Assembly (NCBI GenBank): GCA_901538445.1
Contig: LR594583.1
Coordinates: 1 to 64,000 of the forward strand
DNA from: Gemmataceae bacterium
Lineage (GTDB): Bacteria; Planctomycetota; Planctomycetia; Gemmatales; Gemmataceae
Length of the DNA stretch: 64,000 nucleotides
Direction of reading: 5' to 3'
Positions within the stretch are counted from its first letter, which is position 1, and every line of letters begins with the position of its first letter. The position numbers were made by a program, and so were the translations under genes. The notes below the pieces were generated by a model, which saw nothing but the letters and a program-made list of their open reading frames with translations, was not told where the DNA came from and did no database searches. Below, piece after piece: positions 21,813 through 29,848 of this stretch.

Positions 21813-24359
21813 ATGCCGCGATTCCTCCTCGCCAGCCTCGCCGCCACGCTCGGGTGGGCCGCCCCCGCCGTCGCACAGCCCGCGAAGGGGACCGGGTTCG
21901 CCGACAAGCCGACACCGGACCAACTCGCGTTCTTCGAGAAGAAGATCCGCCCGGTGCTGGTCGAGAGCTGCTACAAGTGCCACTCGGCCGAAGCCGAAAA
22001 GCTCAAAGGGGAACTCTCGCTCGACACCCGCGAGGGAGTCCGCAAGGGCGGCGCGACCGGCCCGAGCATCGTCCCCGGAAACCCCGACAAGAGCCCGCTC
22101 ATCAAGGGCATCCGCCACAAGGACGCCGACACGGCGATGCCGCCGAAGGGAAAGCTGCCCGACGCGGTGATCGCCGACTTCGAGGCGTGGGTCAAGATGG
22201 GCGCACCCGACCCCCGCGACGGGAAGGCGGTCGCCACCGCCCCGAAGTACGTCGTGGACGTCGAGAAGGGCCGGTCGTTCTGGGCGTTCGTGCCGCCGAA
22301 AGCCGCTCCGGTGCCGCAGGTCGCCAACCCGAAGTTCGCAGTCCACAACGAGATCGACTCGTTCCTGCTCGCGGGGCTCAACAAGAAGGGCATCAAGCCG
22401 GTCGGCGACGCCGACAAGCGGACGCTGATCCGCCGCGTCACGCTCGACCTGACCGGCCTGCCGCCGACCAGCGACGAGGTCGAGGCGTTCGTCGCCGACA
22501 GCAGCACGAAGGCGTTCGAGAAGGTGGTGGACCGGCTGCTCGCGTCGCCGCGGTTCGGCGAGCGCTGGGGCCGGCACTGGCTCGACCTCGCCCGGTACGC
22601 CGAGAGCACCGGCAAGACCGCCAACTTTAACTACCCGCACGCCTGGCGGTATCGCGACTACGTCATCGCCGCCTTCAACAGCGACAAGCCCTACGACCAG
22701 TTCATCCGCGAGCAACTCGCCGGCGACCTGATGAGGTCCGACGACCCGAAGGTGCGGGCCGAGCGGCTCGTCGCCACCGGCTTCCTCGCGATCGGCCCCA
22801 AGGCGCTCAATGAGAACAACGGGCTCCAGTTCGAACTCGACGTGGTGGACGAGCAGATCGACGTGACCACGCAAGCGTTCCTCGGCATCACGGCCGCGTG
22901 CGCCCGGTGCCACGACCACAAGTTCGACCCGATCCCGACCCGCGACTACTACGCTCTCGCCGGCATCTTCCGCAGCACCGAGACGTGCTACGGCACGGTG
23001 CGGTTCGTGCAGAGCCAGCGACCGAGCCCGCTGCTGCAACTGCCGGCCGAATCCGCCCCGAGCGCCGTTGCCAGGAAGCTCAGCGCCGAGGAGCGGGCGA
23101 CCATCGAGAAGGAAATCGCCGACCTCAAGAAGCGCATCGCCGAGAGCACCGACCGCATCGCGACCATCTTCCCCGCGGCGCAGCTCGCACTGGCGCAGAG
23201 CAAGCTCGACAGCTACGCCGCCGACGGCACCCCGAAGCTCCAGGCGATGGGCGTCCGCGACAAGCCGGCCCGCGCCGGCGGGTTCGGGGCGGGCGGGTTC
23301 GGTCCCAGGGGCGGGTTCGGGGGCCGCGGGGCCGGCAGCCGCACCATCGACGACAGCCCGGTCTACACCCGCGGCGAGCCCGACCAGCCGACCGCCGAGA
23401 AGGTGCCCCGCGGCACGCTCCAGGTGATGTCGAAGTCGCCGCTCAAGGTGAAGTCGGTCAGCGGGCGGCTCGAACTCGCCGAGTGGATCGCGAGCCGCGA
23501 CAACCCCCTCACCGCCCGCGTCATGGTGAACCGGGTGTGGATGCACCTGTTCGGCCGCGGCATCGTGCCGACCGCCGACAACTTCGGGGCCGCCGGCCAG
23601 CCGCCGACCAACCCGGAACTCCTCGACCACCTCGCGATCGGCTTCATGGACGGCGGGTGGAGCGTGAAGAAGCTCGTCAAGCGCGTCGTGATGAGCCACG
23701 CGTACCAACTCGACTCGAAGTTCGACAAGGCCGCGTTCGAGGCCGACCCGGACAACGCCCTGGTCTGGCGCATGTCGCCGCGGCGGCTCGACGCCGAGAG
23801 CCTGCGCGACTCGATGCTCGCCGTGAGCGGGCAACTGGACGCGACGCCGCCGGTGGGGTCGGTGGTCGCGCGGGCCGGCGAGGGGCCGACGGGCCGCGCC
23901 CGGCTCGGCGGGGACCAGGTCGCGACCGCGATCAACGACCCCCGCAACCCGCACCGCTCGGTGTACCTCCCGATCGTCCGCGACAACCTGCCCGAAGCGC
24001 TCGCGCTGTTCGACGCCCCCGACCCGAGCCTCATCGCCGCCGACCGTCCGACGACCACCGTGCCGTCGCAAGGGCTGTTCCTCCTGAACAACCCGTTCGT
24101 GCTGCGGTCGGCCGACGCCGCTGCCGAGAAGCTCCTGAAGGGCACGACGACCGACACCGAGCGCATCCGGGCCGCGTACCTGAACTTCTACGGCCGCCCG
24201 CCCGGCGAGAAGGAACTGGCGACGGCCGAGAAGTTCCTCCACGGGTTCCAGGCCAAGCTCGCGAGGGACCGCGTGCCCGCCGCACGCCAGGAGCGCGAGA
24301 CGTGGGCCGCGTTCTGCCAGGCGCTCTTCGCCAGCGCCGAGTTCCAGTACCGCAGGTGA
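21813..24359 (+). CDS. Secreted DUF1549/DUF1553 (PSD1-type) cytochrome c protein
   Basis: This 848-residue planctomycete-type protein has a signal peptide at 1-22 (FLLASLAATLGWAAPAVAQ). A single haem c site, C53-Y-K-C56-H, lies in a PSCyt1 cytochrome domain. PSD1 (DUF1549) follows from about 180 (LDLTGLPPTSDEV, RFGERWGRHWLDLARYAES), with a second CARCHDH site. A glycine/phenylalanine/arginine-rich low-complexity loop at about 485-515 precedes the C-terminal DUF1553 domain (about 540-840). The function is not established; a role in cell-surface electron transfer or polymer binding is usually suggested. It is paired with the DUF1501 gene downstream, as in most planctomycetes. Confidence 0.9.
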   Translation: MPRFLLASLAATLGWAAPAVAQPAKGTGFADKPTPDQLAFFEKKIRPVLVESCYKCHSAEAEKLKGELSLDTREGVRKGGATGPSIVPGNPDKSPLIKGIRHKDADTAMPPKGKLPDAVIADFEAWVKMGAPDPRDGKAVATAPKYVVDVEKGRSFWAFVPPKAAPVPQVANPKFAVHNEIDSFLLAGLNKKGIKPVGDADKRTLIRRVTLDLTGLPPTSDEVEAFVADSSTKAFEKVVDRLLASPRFGERWGRHWLDLARYAESTGKTANFNYPHAWRYRDYVIAAFNSDKPYDQFIREQLAGDLMRSDDPKVRAERLVATGFLAIGPKALNENNGLQFELDVVDEQIDVTTQAFLGITAACARCHDHKFDPIPTRDYYALAGIFRSTETCYGTVRFVQSQRPSPLLQLPAESAPSAVARKLSAEERATIEKEIADLKKRIAESTDRIATIFPAAQLALAQSKLDSYAADGTPKLQAMGVRDKPARAGGFGAGGFGPRGGFGGRGAGSRTIDDSPVYTRGEPDQPTAEKVPRGTLQVMSKSPLKVKSVSGRLELAEWIASRDNPLTARVMVNRVWMHLFGRGIVPTADNFGAAGQPPTNPELLDHLAIGFMDGGWSVKKLVKRVVMSHAYQLDSKFDKAAFEADPDNALVWRMSPRRLDAESLRDSMLAVSGQLDATPPVGSVVARAGEGPTGRARLGGDQVATAINDPRNPHRSVYLPIVRDNLPEALALFDAPDPSLIAADRPTTTVPSQGLFLLNNPFVLRSADAAAEKLLKGTTTDTERIRAAYLNFYGRPPGEKELATAEKFLHGFQAKLARDRVPAARQERETWAAFCQALFASAEFQYRR

Positions 24360-24370
24360 GCCACCAACCA

Positions 24371-24400
24371 ACCCGTGCCGTGACCGGCACGGCTCGCCAG
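24371..24400. repeat. Single arm of the GGCGAGC palindrome family
   Basis: ACCCGTGCCGTGACCGGCAC followed by GGCTCGCCAG differs at one base from the right arm of the full palindrome at 25,867-25,941. It lies in the 71-base spacer between the DUF1553 and DUF1501 genes, a solo arm. Confidence 0.7.
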
Positions 24401-24430
24401 GAACGAACCAACCCGCACACGGAGCCAACG

Positions 24431-25861
24431 ATGTTTACTCGTCGTCACTTGCTGCAATCGACGTCGTCCGGGTTCGGCTACCTCGCGTTCGCGGCGCTGG
24501 CCCAGGAGCAGGCCGCACGCGCCGCGGCCGACGCGGCCCCGAACCCGCTGTCGCCGAAGAAGCCGCACTTCCCCGCGAAGGCCAAGCGGGTCATCTTCCT
24601 GTGCATGGAGGGTGCCCCGAGCCACGTCGATACGTTCGACTACAAGCCGAAGCTCACTGCCGACGACGGCAAGGCGGCCCCGGCGCGTCGCGGAGTGTTC
24701 GGTGGCGGCAAGCTCATGGGGTCGCCGTTCAAGTTCGAGAAGCGCGGCGAGAGCGGGCTGTGGATCAGTGACCTGTTCCCGGAACTGGCCAAGCACGCAG
24801 ACAAGTTGTGTCTGCTGAACGGCATGCACACCGACCTGCCGAACCACCCGCAGGCGTTCCTCCAGATGCACTGCGGCATCTTCCAGTTCCCGCGGCCGAG
24901 CCTCGGCGCGTGGGCGCTGTACGGCCTGGGGACCGAGAACGCGAACCTGCCCGGGTTCGTCACCATCGGCCCCCCGCAGAACAACGGAGGCCCGGCGAAC
25001 TACGGCGCGTCGTTCCTCCCCGCGATGTTCCAGGGCACGAAGATCAGCCGCTCGGGGTTCGGGGCAGCAAGCAGCCCGCAGGTGAGCAACCTCAAGAACC
25101 CGAAGCTGACGCCGGCCGCCCAGCGGGAGCAACTCGACTTCGTACAGTCGCTCAACCAGAACGCGCTCGACGCCGGCGGCGAGAACCCCGAGATCGAGGG
25201 GCTCATCTCCTCCTACGAACTCGCGTTCCGCATGCAGGGTGAGTTGCCGAAACTGCTCGACACGAGCACCGAGACGGCGGCGACGCTCAAGCTCTATGGC
25301 ATCGAGGGCGGCCGCGGCGGGGGCGGAATGGGCGGCGGCTTCGGGCCGCGCGGCGGCGGGGCCGGCGGGTTCGGCCAGCAGTGCCTCCTCGCCCGGCGAC
25401 TGGTCGAGGCCGGGGTGCGGTTCGTCGAACTGGCGATGCCCGGGTGGGACCACCACCGCAACCTCAAGGACGCGCTCACGAACAGTTGCACCGCGATCGA
25501 CAAGCCGATCGCCGGGCTGCTCGAAGACTTGAAGCGCAAGGACATGCTCAAGGACACGCTCGTGATCTGGGGCGGCGAGTTCGGCCGCACCCCGTCGGGC
25601 CAGGGCGACGGCCGCGACCACAACGCCCGCGGGTACACGATCTGGATGGCCGGCGGCGGCACCAAAGGCGGGTTCACGCACGGCCGCACCGACGACTACG
25701 GCTTCGAGGCGGTCGACGGCAAGGTACACGTCCACGACTGGCACGCGACCGTGCTGCACCTGCTCGGCCTCGACCACGAGAAACTCACCTACCGGCACGC
25801 AGGCCGCGAGATGCGGCTCACCGACACGAAGGGCAACGTGGTGAAGGAAATCGTGGCGTGA
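24431..25861 (+). CDS. DUF1501 family secreted protein (sulfatase-like fold)
   Basis: This 476-residue protein starts MFTRRHLLQSTSSGFGYLAF, a twin-arginine-type signal. The DUF1501 core shows RVIFLCMEGAPSHVDTFDYK near 55, FVELAMPGWDHH, and the C-terminal VIWGGEFGRTP...GRDHN and GGFTHGRTDDYG metal-site-like motifs of the alkaline-phosphatase superfamily. A glycine-rich loop (GGRGGGGMGGGFGPRGGG) interrupts it near 300 and echoes that of the upstream PSD1 protein. The two genes are 71 bases apart and probably co-transcribed. The substrate is unknown. Confidence 0.9.
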   Translation: MFTRRHLLQSTSSGFGYLAFAALAQEQAARAAADAAPNPLSPKKPHFPAKAKRVIFLCMEGAPSHVDTFDYKPKLTADDGKAAPARRGVFGGGKLMGSPFKFEKRGESGLWISDLFPELAKHADKLCLLNGMHTDLPNHPQAFLQMHCGIFQFPRPSLGAWALYGLGTENANLPGFVTIGPPQNNGGPANYGASFLPAMFQGTKISRSGFGAASSPQVSNLKNPKLTPAAQREQLDFVQSLNQNALDAGGENPEIEGLISSYELAFRMQGELPKLLDTSTETAATLKLYGIEGGRGGGGMGGGFGPRGGGAGGFGQQCLLARRLVEAGVRFVELAMPGWDHHRNLKDALTNSCTAIDKPIAGLLEDLKRKDMLKDTLVIWGGEFGRTPSGQGDGRDHNARGYTIWMAGGGTKGGFTHGRTDDYGFEAVDGKVHVHDWHATVLHLLGLDHEKLTYRHAGREMRLTDTKGNVVKEIVA

Positions 25862-25866
25862 TGAAT

Positions 25867-25941
25867 CTTGGCGAGCCGTGTCGGTCACGGCACGGGTCGG
25901 GCGACCGAACACCCGTGCCGTGACCGACACGGCTCGCCAAG
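25867..25941. repeat. Palindromic repeat, GGCGAGC family, 31-bp perfect arms
   Basis: The left arm begins CTTGGCGAGCCGTGTCGGTC and its exact complement ends at 25,941, around a 13-base loop. Each arm is itself nearly self-complementary. Related full palindromes at 44,985-45,065 and 63,746-63,822 keep the GGCGAGC ends and vary the inner arm. Confidence 0.85.
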
Positions 25942-26014
25942 AGATTGAAACTCCTCTCGCGCTCCGCGGGTATCTCCTTTCACCTCGCACCCTGCCTCTG
26001 CGGAACCAGACCCC

Positions 26015-27835
26015 ATGCGATTGCTTGCCCTCGCGCTCACGGTTTCGGTTGGTGTCGCGGCGGCCCAGGAGCCGCCGAAGAAGAACCCGTTCCGCGACGG
26101 CTCGGGCTCCGGCACGTCCGAAACGCCCGCCGCGACGCCGGCCGCCAAGCCCGACCCCGTGAGGAACGCCCCGCGGGTGCTGCGGGCCGCCGAGGCCGGC
26201 GTCGGGAAACTCGTGGCCGATGTCGCGTTCACCGACCTCGCCGGCAAAAGCGGCAAGCTCTCGGACTTCAAGGCGGCGAAGCTCACGGTCGTCGCGTTCA
26301 CCAACACCACCTGCCCGCTCTGCAAGAAGTACGCCCCGGTGCTCGCCCGGACCGAGAAGGAGTACGCGGCGAAGGGCGTGGCGTTCCTGTTCGTGAACCC
26401 GACCGCCACCGACAAACCCGACGGCTCGGCGTTCACCGGCCGGTACGTCCACGACACCGACGGCAAGCTCACCGCGGCCCTCGGTGCAAACAGCACGACG
26501 GAGGTGGTCGTCCTCGACGCGGCCCGCACGGTCGTGTACCGCGGCGCGATCGACGACCAGTACGGCCTCGGCTACTCGCTCGACGCCCCGCGGAACAAGT
26601 ACCTCGCGACCGCCCTCGACGAGGCGCTCGCCGGCAAGTCACCCGTCGTCGCCGGCACCACCGCACCCGGGTGCGCCCTCGACGCCGATGCCATGAAGGC
26701 TCCGGCTGTCGCGTTGACGTACCACGCGCGCATCGAGCGCATCGTGCAGGCGAACTGCGTCGAGTGCCACCGCTCCGGCGGCGTCGGACCGTTCTCGCTG
26801 GACAGCTACGACGACGTCGTCGCCCACAAGGGCGCGATCAAGAAGGTGGTCGACAACGGCACGATGCCGCCGTGGTTCGCAGCCCACGCGAAGGCCGGGC
26901 ACTCGCCGTTCGCCAACGACCGCAGCCTCACCGACGCCGACAAGAAGGACTTGCTGGCGTTCCTGGGCGGCGACCTGAAGAAGGGCGACCCGGCCGACGC
27001 CCCTCTGCCCCGCAAGTACGACTCGGGCTGGCTCATCGGCAAGCCGGACGCGACGTTCCAGCTCCCGAAGCCGGTCGCGGTCAAGGCCGAGGGGGTGATG
27101 GGCTACCAGCACATCAAGGTCGAGACCAACTTCGATGAGGACCGCTGGGTGCAGGCGATCGAGGTGCAGCCGACGGCCCGCGAGGTGACGCACCACGTCC
27201 TCGTGTTCGCGACCGCCAGGGGCGCGCGGCTCGGCGGCGGCGAGGCGGCCGGGTTCTTCGCGGTGTACGTCCCGGGGAACAACTCGCTGGTCTACCCCGA
27301 CGGGTACGCGAAGAAGCTCCCGAAGGGCGCGACGCTCCACTTCCAGATGCACTACACGCCCAACGGCAAGGCCACGACCGACCAGACGAAGCTCGGACTC
27401 ATCTTCGCCAAGCACCCGCCGCGGCACGAGGTCCAGGTCGCGGGGATCGTCAACACCCGGTTCGAGATCCCGCCCGGCGAGGGCAACCACCGCGTGGACG
27501 CGAAGATCCCGGTGCCGTTCGACGCGAAGGTGCTGGCGCTGTTCCCGCACGCCCACCTGCGCGGGAAGGCGGCGAAGTACGAACTGAATACGCCGGACGG
27601 GAAGACCAGCACGCTCCTCGACGTGCCGCACTACGACTTCAACTGGCAGCTCCAGTACCGGTTCGCCGACCCGGTGACCGCCCCCCGCGGCAGCTCGCTG
27701 ACCTACACCGCGTGGTACGACAACAGCGACAAGAACCCCGCGAACCCGGACCCGAAGAAGACCGTTCGCTGGGGCCAGCAAACCTACGAGGAGATGCACC
27801 TCGGGTACATCGAGTTCGTCCGCGACACTAAATGA
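26015..27835 (+). CDS. Redoxin - cytochrome c - copper monooxygenase-like fusion, secreted
   Basis: This 606-residue protein has a signal peptide (1-17). The redoxin domain (about 60-200) has TTCPLCKKYAP, a CxxC-type thiol pair. A cytochrome c-like segment at about 235-340 has CVECH with an MPPW motif. The C-terminal half (about 350-600) resembles the copper type II ascorbate-dependent monooxygenase fold: THHVLVFA, LHFQMHYTP and FPHAHLRG supply histidine ligands. A secreted oxidoreductase role is likely; the substrate is unknown. A paralogue at 59,098-61,041 has the same modules in the order cytochrome-copper-redoxin. A terminator follows seven bases after the stop. Confidence 0.85.
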   Translation: MRLLALALTVSVGVAAAQEPPKKNPFRDGSGSGTSETPAATPAAKPDPVRNAPRVLRAAEAGVGKLVADVAFTDLAGKSGKLSDFKAAKLTVVAFTNTTCPLCKKYAPVLARTEKEYAAKGVAFLFVNPTATDKPDGSAFTGRYVHDTDGKLTAALGANSTTEVVVLDAARTVVYRGAIDDQYGLGYSLDAPRNKYLATALDEALAGKSPVVAGTTAPGCALDADAMKAPAVALTYHARIERIVQANCVECHRSGGVGPFSLDSYDDVVAHKGAIKKVVDNGTMPPWFAAHAKAGHSPFANDRSLTDADKKDLLAFLGGDLKKGDPADAPLPRKYDSGWLIGKPDATFQLPKPVAVKAEGVMGYQHIKVETNFDEDRWVQAIEVQPTAREVTHHVLVFATARGARLGGGEAAGFFAVYVPGNNSLVYPDGYAKKLPKGATLHFQMHYTPNGKATTDQTKLGLIFAKHPPRHEVQVAGIVNTRFEIPPGEGNHRVDAKIPVPFDAKVLALFPHAHLRGKAAKYELNTPDGKTSTLLDVPHYDFNWQLQYRFADPVTAPRGSSLTYTAWYDNSDKNPANPDPKKTVRWGQQTYEEMHLGYIEFVRDTK

Positions 27836-27841
27836 CTTCTC

Positions 27842-27868
27842 AAGCCCCACGCCGCGACGTGGGGCTTT
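27842..27868. terminator. Bidirectional Rho-independent terminator
   Basis: AAGCCCCACG and CGTGGGGCTT form a ten-base stem around a short loop, with CTTTCT after it on the plus strand and AGAAG on the other side. It separates the convergent redoxin fusion and the small gene ending at 27,875. Confidence 0.75.
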
Positions 27869-27874
27869 CTCAAT

Positions 27875-28093
27875 TCAGCCATTGGGGGCGATTCTCTCGA
27901 TGCTCTTCCCCGTCGCGTCGAGAATCCAGCACTCCAAATCGGGTCGAACCGCGCACACCCCTCGACTGTAGGCCCGTGCGGCTTCAAGCGAACCAATTTC
28001 GACGCGGGGAGGCTCCGGGGGCTTGATGGCCCGTGTTCCGTCTGGGGTACATACGATTCCCGTCTTCACTTCTGCGACGAGTACGGAAAACAT
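27875..28093 (-). CDS. Hypothetical protein, 72 residues
   Basis: No family was recognised. It begins MFSVLVAEVKTGIVCTPDGT and ends with LECWILDATGKSIERIAPNG, probably a small beta domain. The ATG is five bases after the TGA of the TPP-domain gene, with GGAG of that gene's last codons as ribosome binding site, so the two are likely one operon. Confidence 0.6.
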   Translation of the reverse strand: MFSVLVAEVKTGIVCTPDGTRAIKPPEPPRVEIGSLEAARAYSRGVCAVRPDLECWILDATGKSIERIAPNG

Positions 28094-28098
28094 ACAGG

Positions 28099-28581
28099 TC
28101 ACTCCGCCCACAGCAGCACGCCGGGCACGGCACTCCCGGCCAGTTCTTGCAGCGCCGCACTCAATACGGCCTCGCTTCCCGCTGCGGGGTCGAACTCGCG
28201 GTACGGCAACTCCCACGCGGCGACGAGCTTCTCCGCGAAGTGCGGGCAGTTGTCCGCACTCTTTCCCGCACGACTCGCGCGCAAGCTCCGCACACCCACG
28301 AGCATCTTGAGCGGCAGTTTCAGGTCGTGAGCGACGTTTCGCACCGCGTCGCCGGCCTCGAAGAACCCCGTGCATTGCACCGCGACCAGCGGCCGTGCGC
28401 CGCCGAGCATCAGCCCGGCCGCGACGCCCACCGCCTCGCCCTCGCGGGTCACGCGGATCGGCGCGAGCTTCGAGCCCGCGAGCGCCGGTTCCCACGTCCC
28501 GAGGTGGCTGTCGGGAATCCACACGAGGTGAGTAAACCCGGCCGCTTCGAGCGCGGCAACGACCGTCGCAGGTGCGATCAC
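28099..28581 (-). CDS. Thiamine-pyrophosphate-domain protein, decarboxylase alpha-subunit-like
   Basis: This 160-residue protein matches only the N-terminal PYR-type domain of TPP enzymes. MIAPATVVAALEAAGFTHLV, the conserved glutamate region VTREGEAVGVAAGLMLGG and VQCTGFFEAGDAV resemble the alpha subunit of sulfopyruvate or phosphonopyruvate decarboxylase. The cofactor-binding PP-domain partner is not in the window. The substrate cannot be named. An intrinsic terminator lies between it and its probable promoter (28,624-28,668), suggesting attenuation. Confidence 0.75.
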   Translation of the reverse strand: MIAPATVVAALEAAGFTHLVWIPDSHLGTWEPALAGSKLAPIRVTREGEAVGVAAGLMLGGARPLVAVQCTGFFEAGDAVRNVAHDLKLPLKMLVGVRSLRASRAGKSADNCPHFAEKLVAAWELPYREFDPAAGSEAVLSAALQELAGSAVPGVLLWAE

Positions 28582-28623
28582 GGGAGAGCCTCCGACACGG
28601 CCGAAGTGCGTGAAGCGGGCCGT

Positions 28624-28668
28624 AAAAAAACCCCACCGTTCTGAGGGGTTAACCTCACAACGGTGGGG
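28624..28668 (-). terminator. Intrinsic terminator upstream of the TPP-domain gene
   Basis: On the minus strand CCCCACCGTT and AACGGTGGGG form a ten-base stem extended by TGAGG/CCTCA, followed directly by seven T. It is 43 bases upstream of the start at 28,581 and has no gene behind it to end, so it is either an attenuator in the leader or the end of a roughly 70-base small RNA. TTGACA (28,729-28,724) and TATAGT (28,703-28,698) lie upstream but are 20 bases apart, longer than usual. Confidence 0.75.
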
Positions 28669-28768
28669 CCGGAACAGAGAAGAGGCCGGTTTCAGGCACT
28701 ATACTGTGCGGATGAGTGCGGGCTGTCAATCGCACTTTGCGGAGTTTTCCCCAACCCGGTTCCGTGTC

Positions 28769-29716
28769 ATGCATTCCAGCCCGCCGCCCCCGCGAGTGCT
28801 CGCCGACCTCCCGGTGTCCGACGCCGTGCTCGAACTCCTCGCGGGCCGCGTCGAACTCGTGCCGTGGGAGGCCGCGACCGACCGAATCGACGCAATTTAC
28901 ACCTACGGGCACCCGACCGTGGACGCCGCCCTGCTCGACCGGTGCCCCGGCGTGCGCGTGGTCAGCAACTTCGGCGTCGGGGTCGATCACATCGACGTTC
29001 GAGCCGCGACGCAGCGCGGCATCCCGGTCGGCAACACCCCCGGCGTCCTCGACGGCGCGACGGCCGACCTCGCGTTCTCGCTCCTGCTCGCGGCCGGGCG
29101 GCGGGTCGTCGAGGGCGACCGGTACGCCCGCGGCCCGCACTTCACCCGGTTCGACCCGTCGTACATGCTCGGCCGCGAGATCCACGGGAGCACCGTCGGG
29201 ATCTTCGGCATGGGGCGGATCGGCCGGCAGGTCGCGCGGCGCGCCCGCGGGTTCGACATGACGGTGCTGTACTGCAACCGGAACCGCAACGACGAGGCCG
29301 AGATCGCCCTCGGGGCGCGGTACGCGACGTGCGACGAGTTGCTGGCCCAGGCGGACTACGTCGTGCTCACCGTGCCGCTCACCGCCGAGACCCGCGGGCT
29401 GATCGGCCGGGCAGAACTCGCGAAGATGAAGCGCACGGCGACACTCGTGAACGTGGCCCGCGGGGCCGTGGTCGATCTGGCCGCCGTCACGGAAGCGCTC
29501 GCGGCGAAGCGCATCCACGCCGCGGCGCTCGACGTGACCGACCCGGAACCGCTGCCCCGCGACCACCCGATCCTGGCGCTCGACAACCTCGTCGTCACCC
29601 CGCACCTCGGCAGCGCGACGGTCCAAACGCGGTACAAGATGGCCGAAATGTCGGTGCTGAACCTGTTCGCGGGGCTGGAGCGGCAACCGCTGCCGTTCCG
29701 GGTCGCGGCGGGGTAG
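28769..29716 (+). CDS. D-isomer-specific 2-hydroxyacid dehydrogenase, hydroxypyruvate/glyoxylate reductase-like
   Basis: This 315-residue NAD(P)-dependent enzyme reduces 2-ketoacids to D-2-hydroxyacids. The nucleotide site is TVGIFGMGRIGRQVA at about 145-158. The catalytic triad is the arginine in NVARGAVVD (about 229), the glutamate in DVTDPEPLP (about 257) and the histidine in TPHLGSAT (about 277). The N-terminal half (SNFGVGVDHID, GIPVGNTPGVLDGATADLA) is typical of glyoxylate/hydroxypyruvate reductases. Exact substrate is uncertain. It is transcribed divergently from the TPP-domain gene. Confidence 0.88.
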   Translation: MHSSPPPPRVLADLPVSDAVLELLAGRVELVPWEAATDRIDAIYTYGHPTVDAALLDRCPGVRVVSNFGVGVDHIDVRAATQRGIPVGNTPGVLDGATADLAFSLLLAAGRRVVEGDRYARGPHFTRFDPSYMLGREIHGSTVGIFGMGRIGRQVARRARGFDMTVLYCNRNRNDEAEIALGARYATCDELLAQADYVVLTVPLTAETRGLIGRAELAKMKRTATLVNVARGAVVDLAAVTEALAAKRIHAAALDVTDPEPLPRDHPILALDNLVVTPHLGSATVQTRYKMAEMSVLNLFAGLERQPLPFRVAAG

Positions 29717-29848
29717 CCGGGCGGCCGTCGTTCTTGCGTTCCGGCCCGTTCGGCAGTAACATCCGGGGGTACTCATTATGCGCTCTCGGGACACTCATCT
29801 CGACGCCGGTGCCGACTCCCCCCGGTGGCGATTTCCCGGACCCACTCC

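Noticed and set aside
25867-25941. Palindromes considered as CRISPR repeats
   Set aside because: They are single, dispersed units without regular spacers, and no cas gene was seen.
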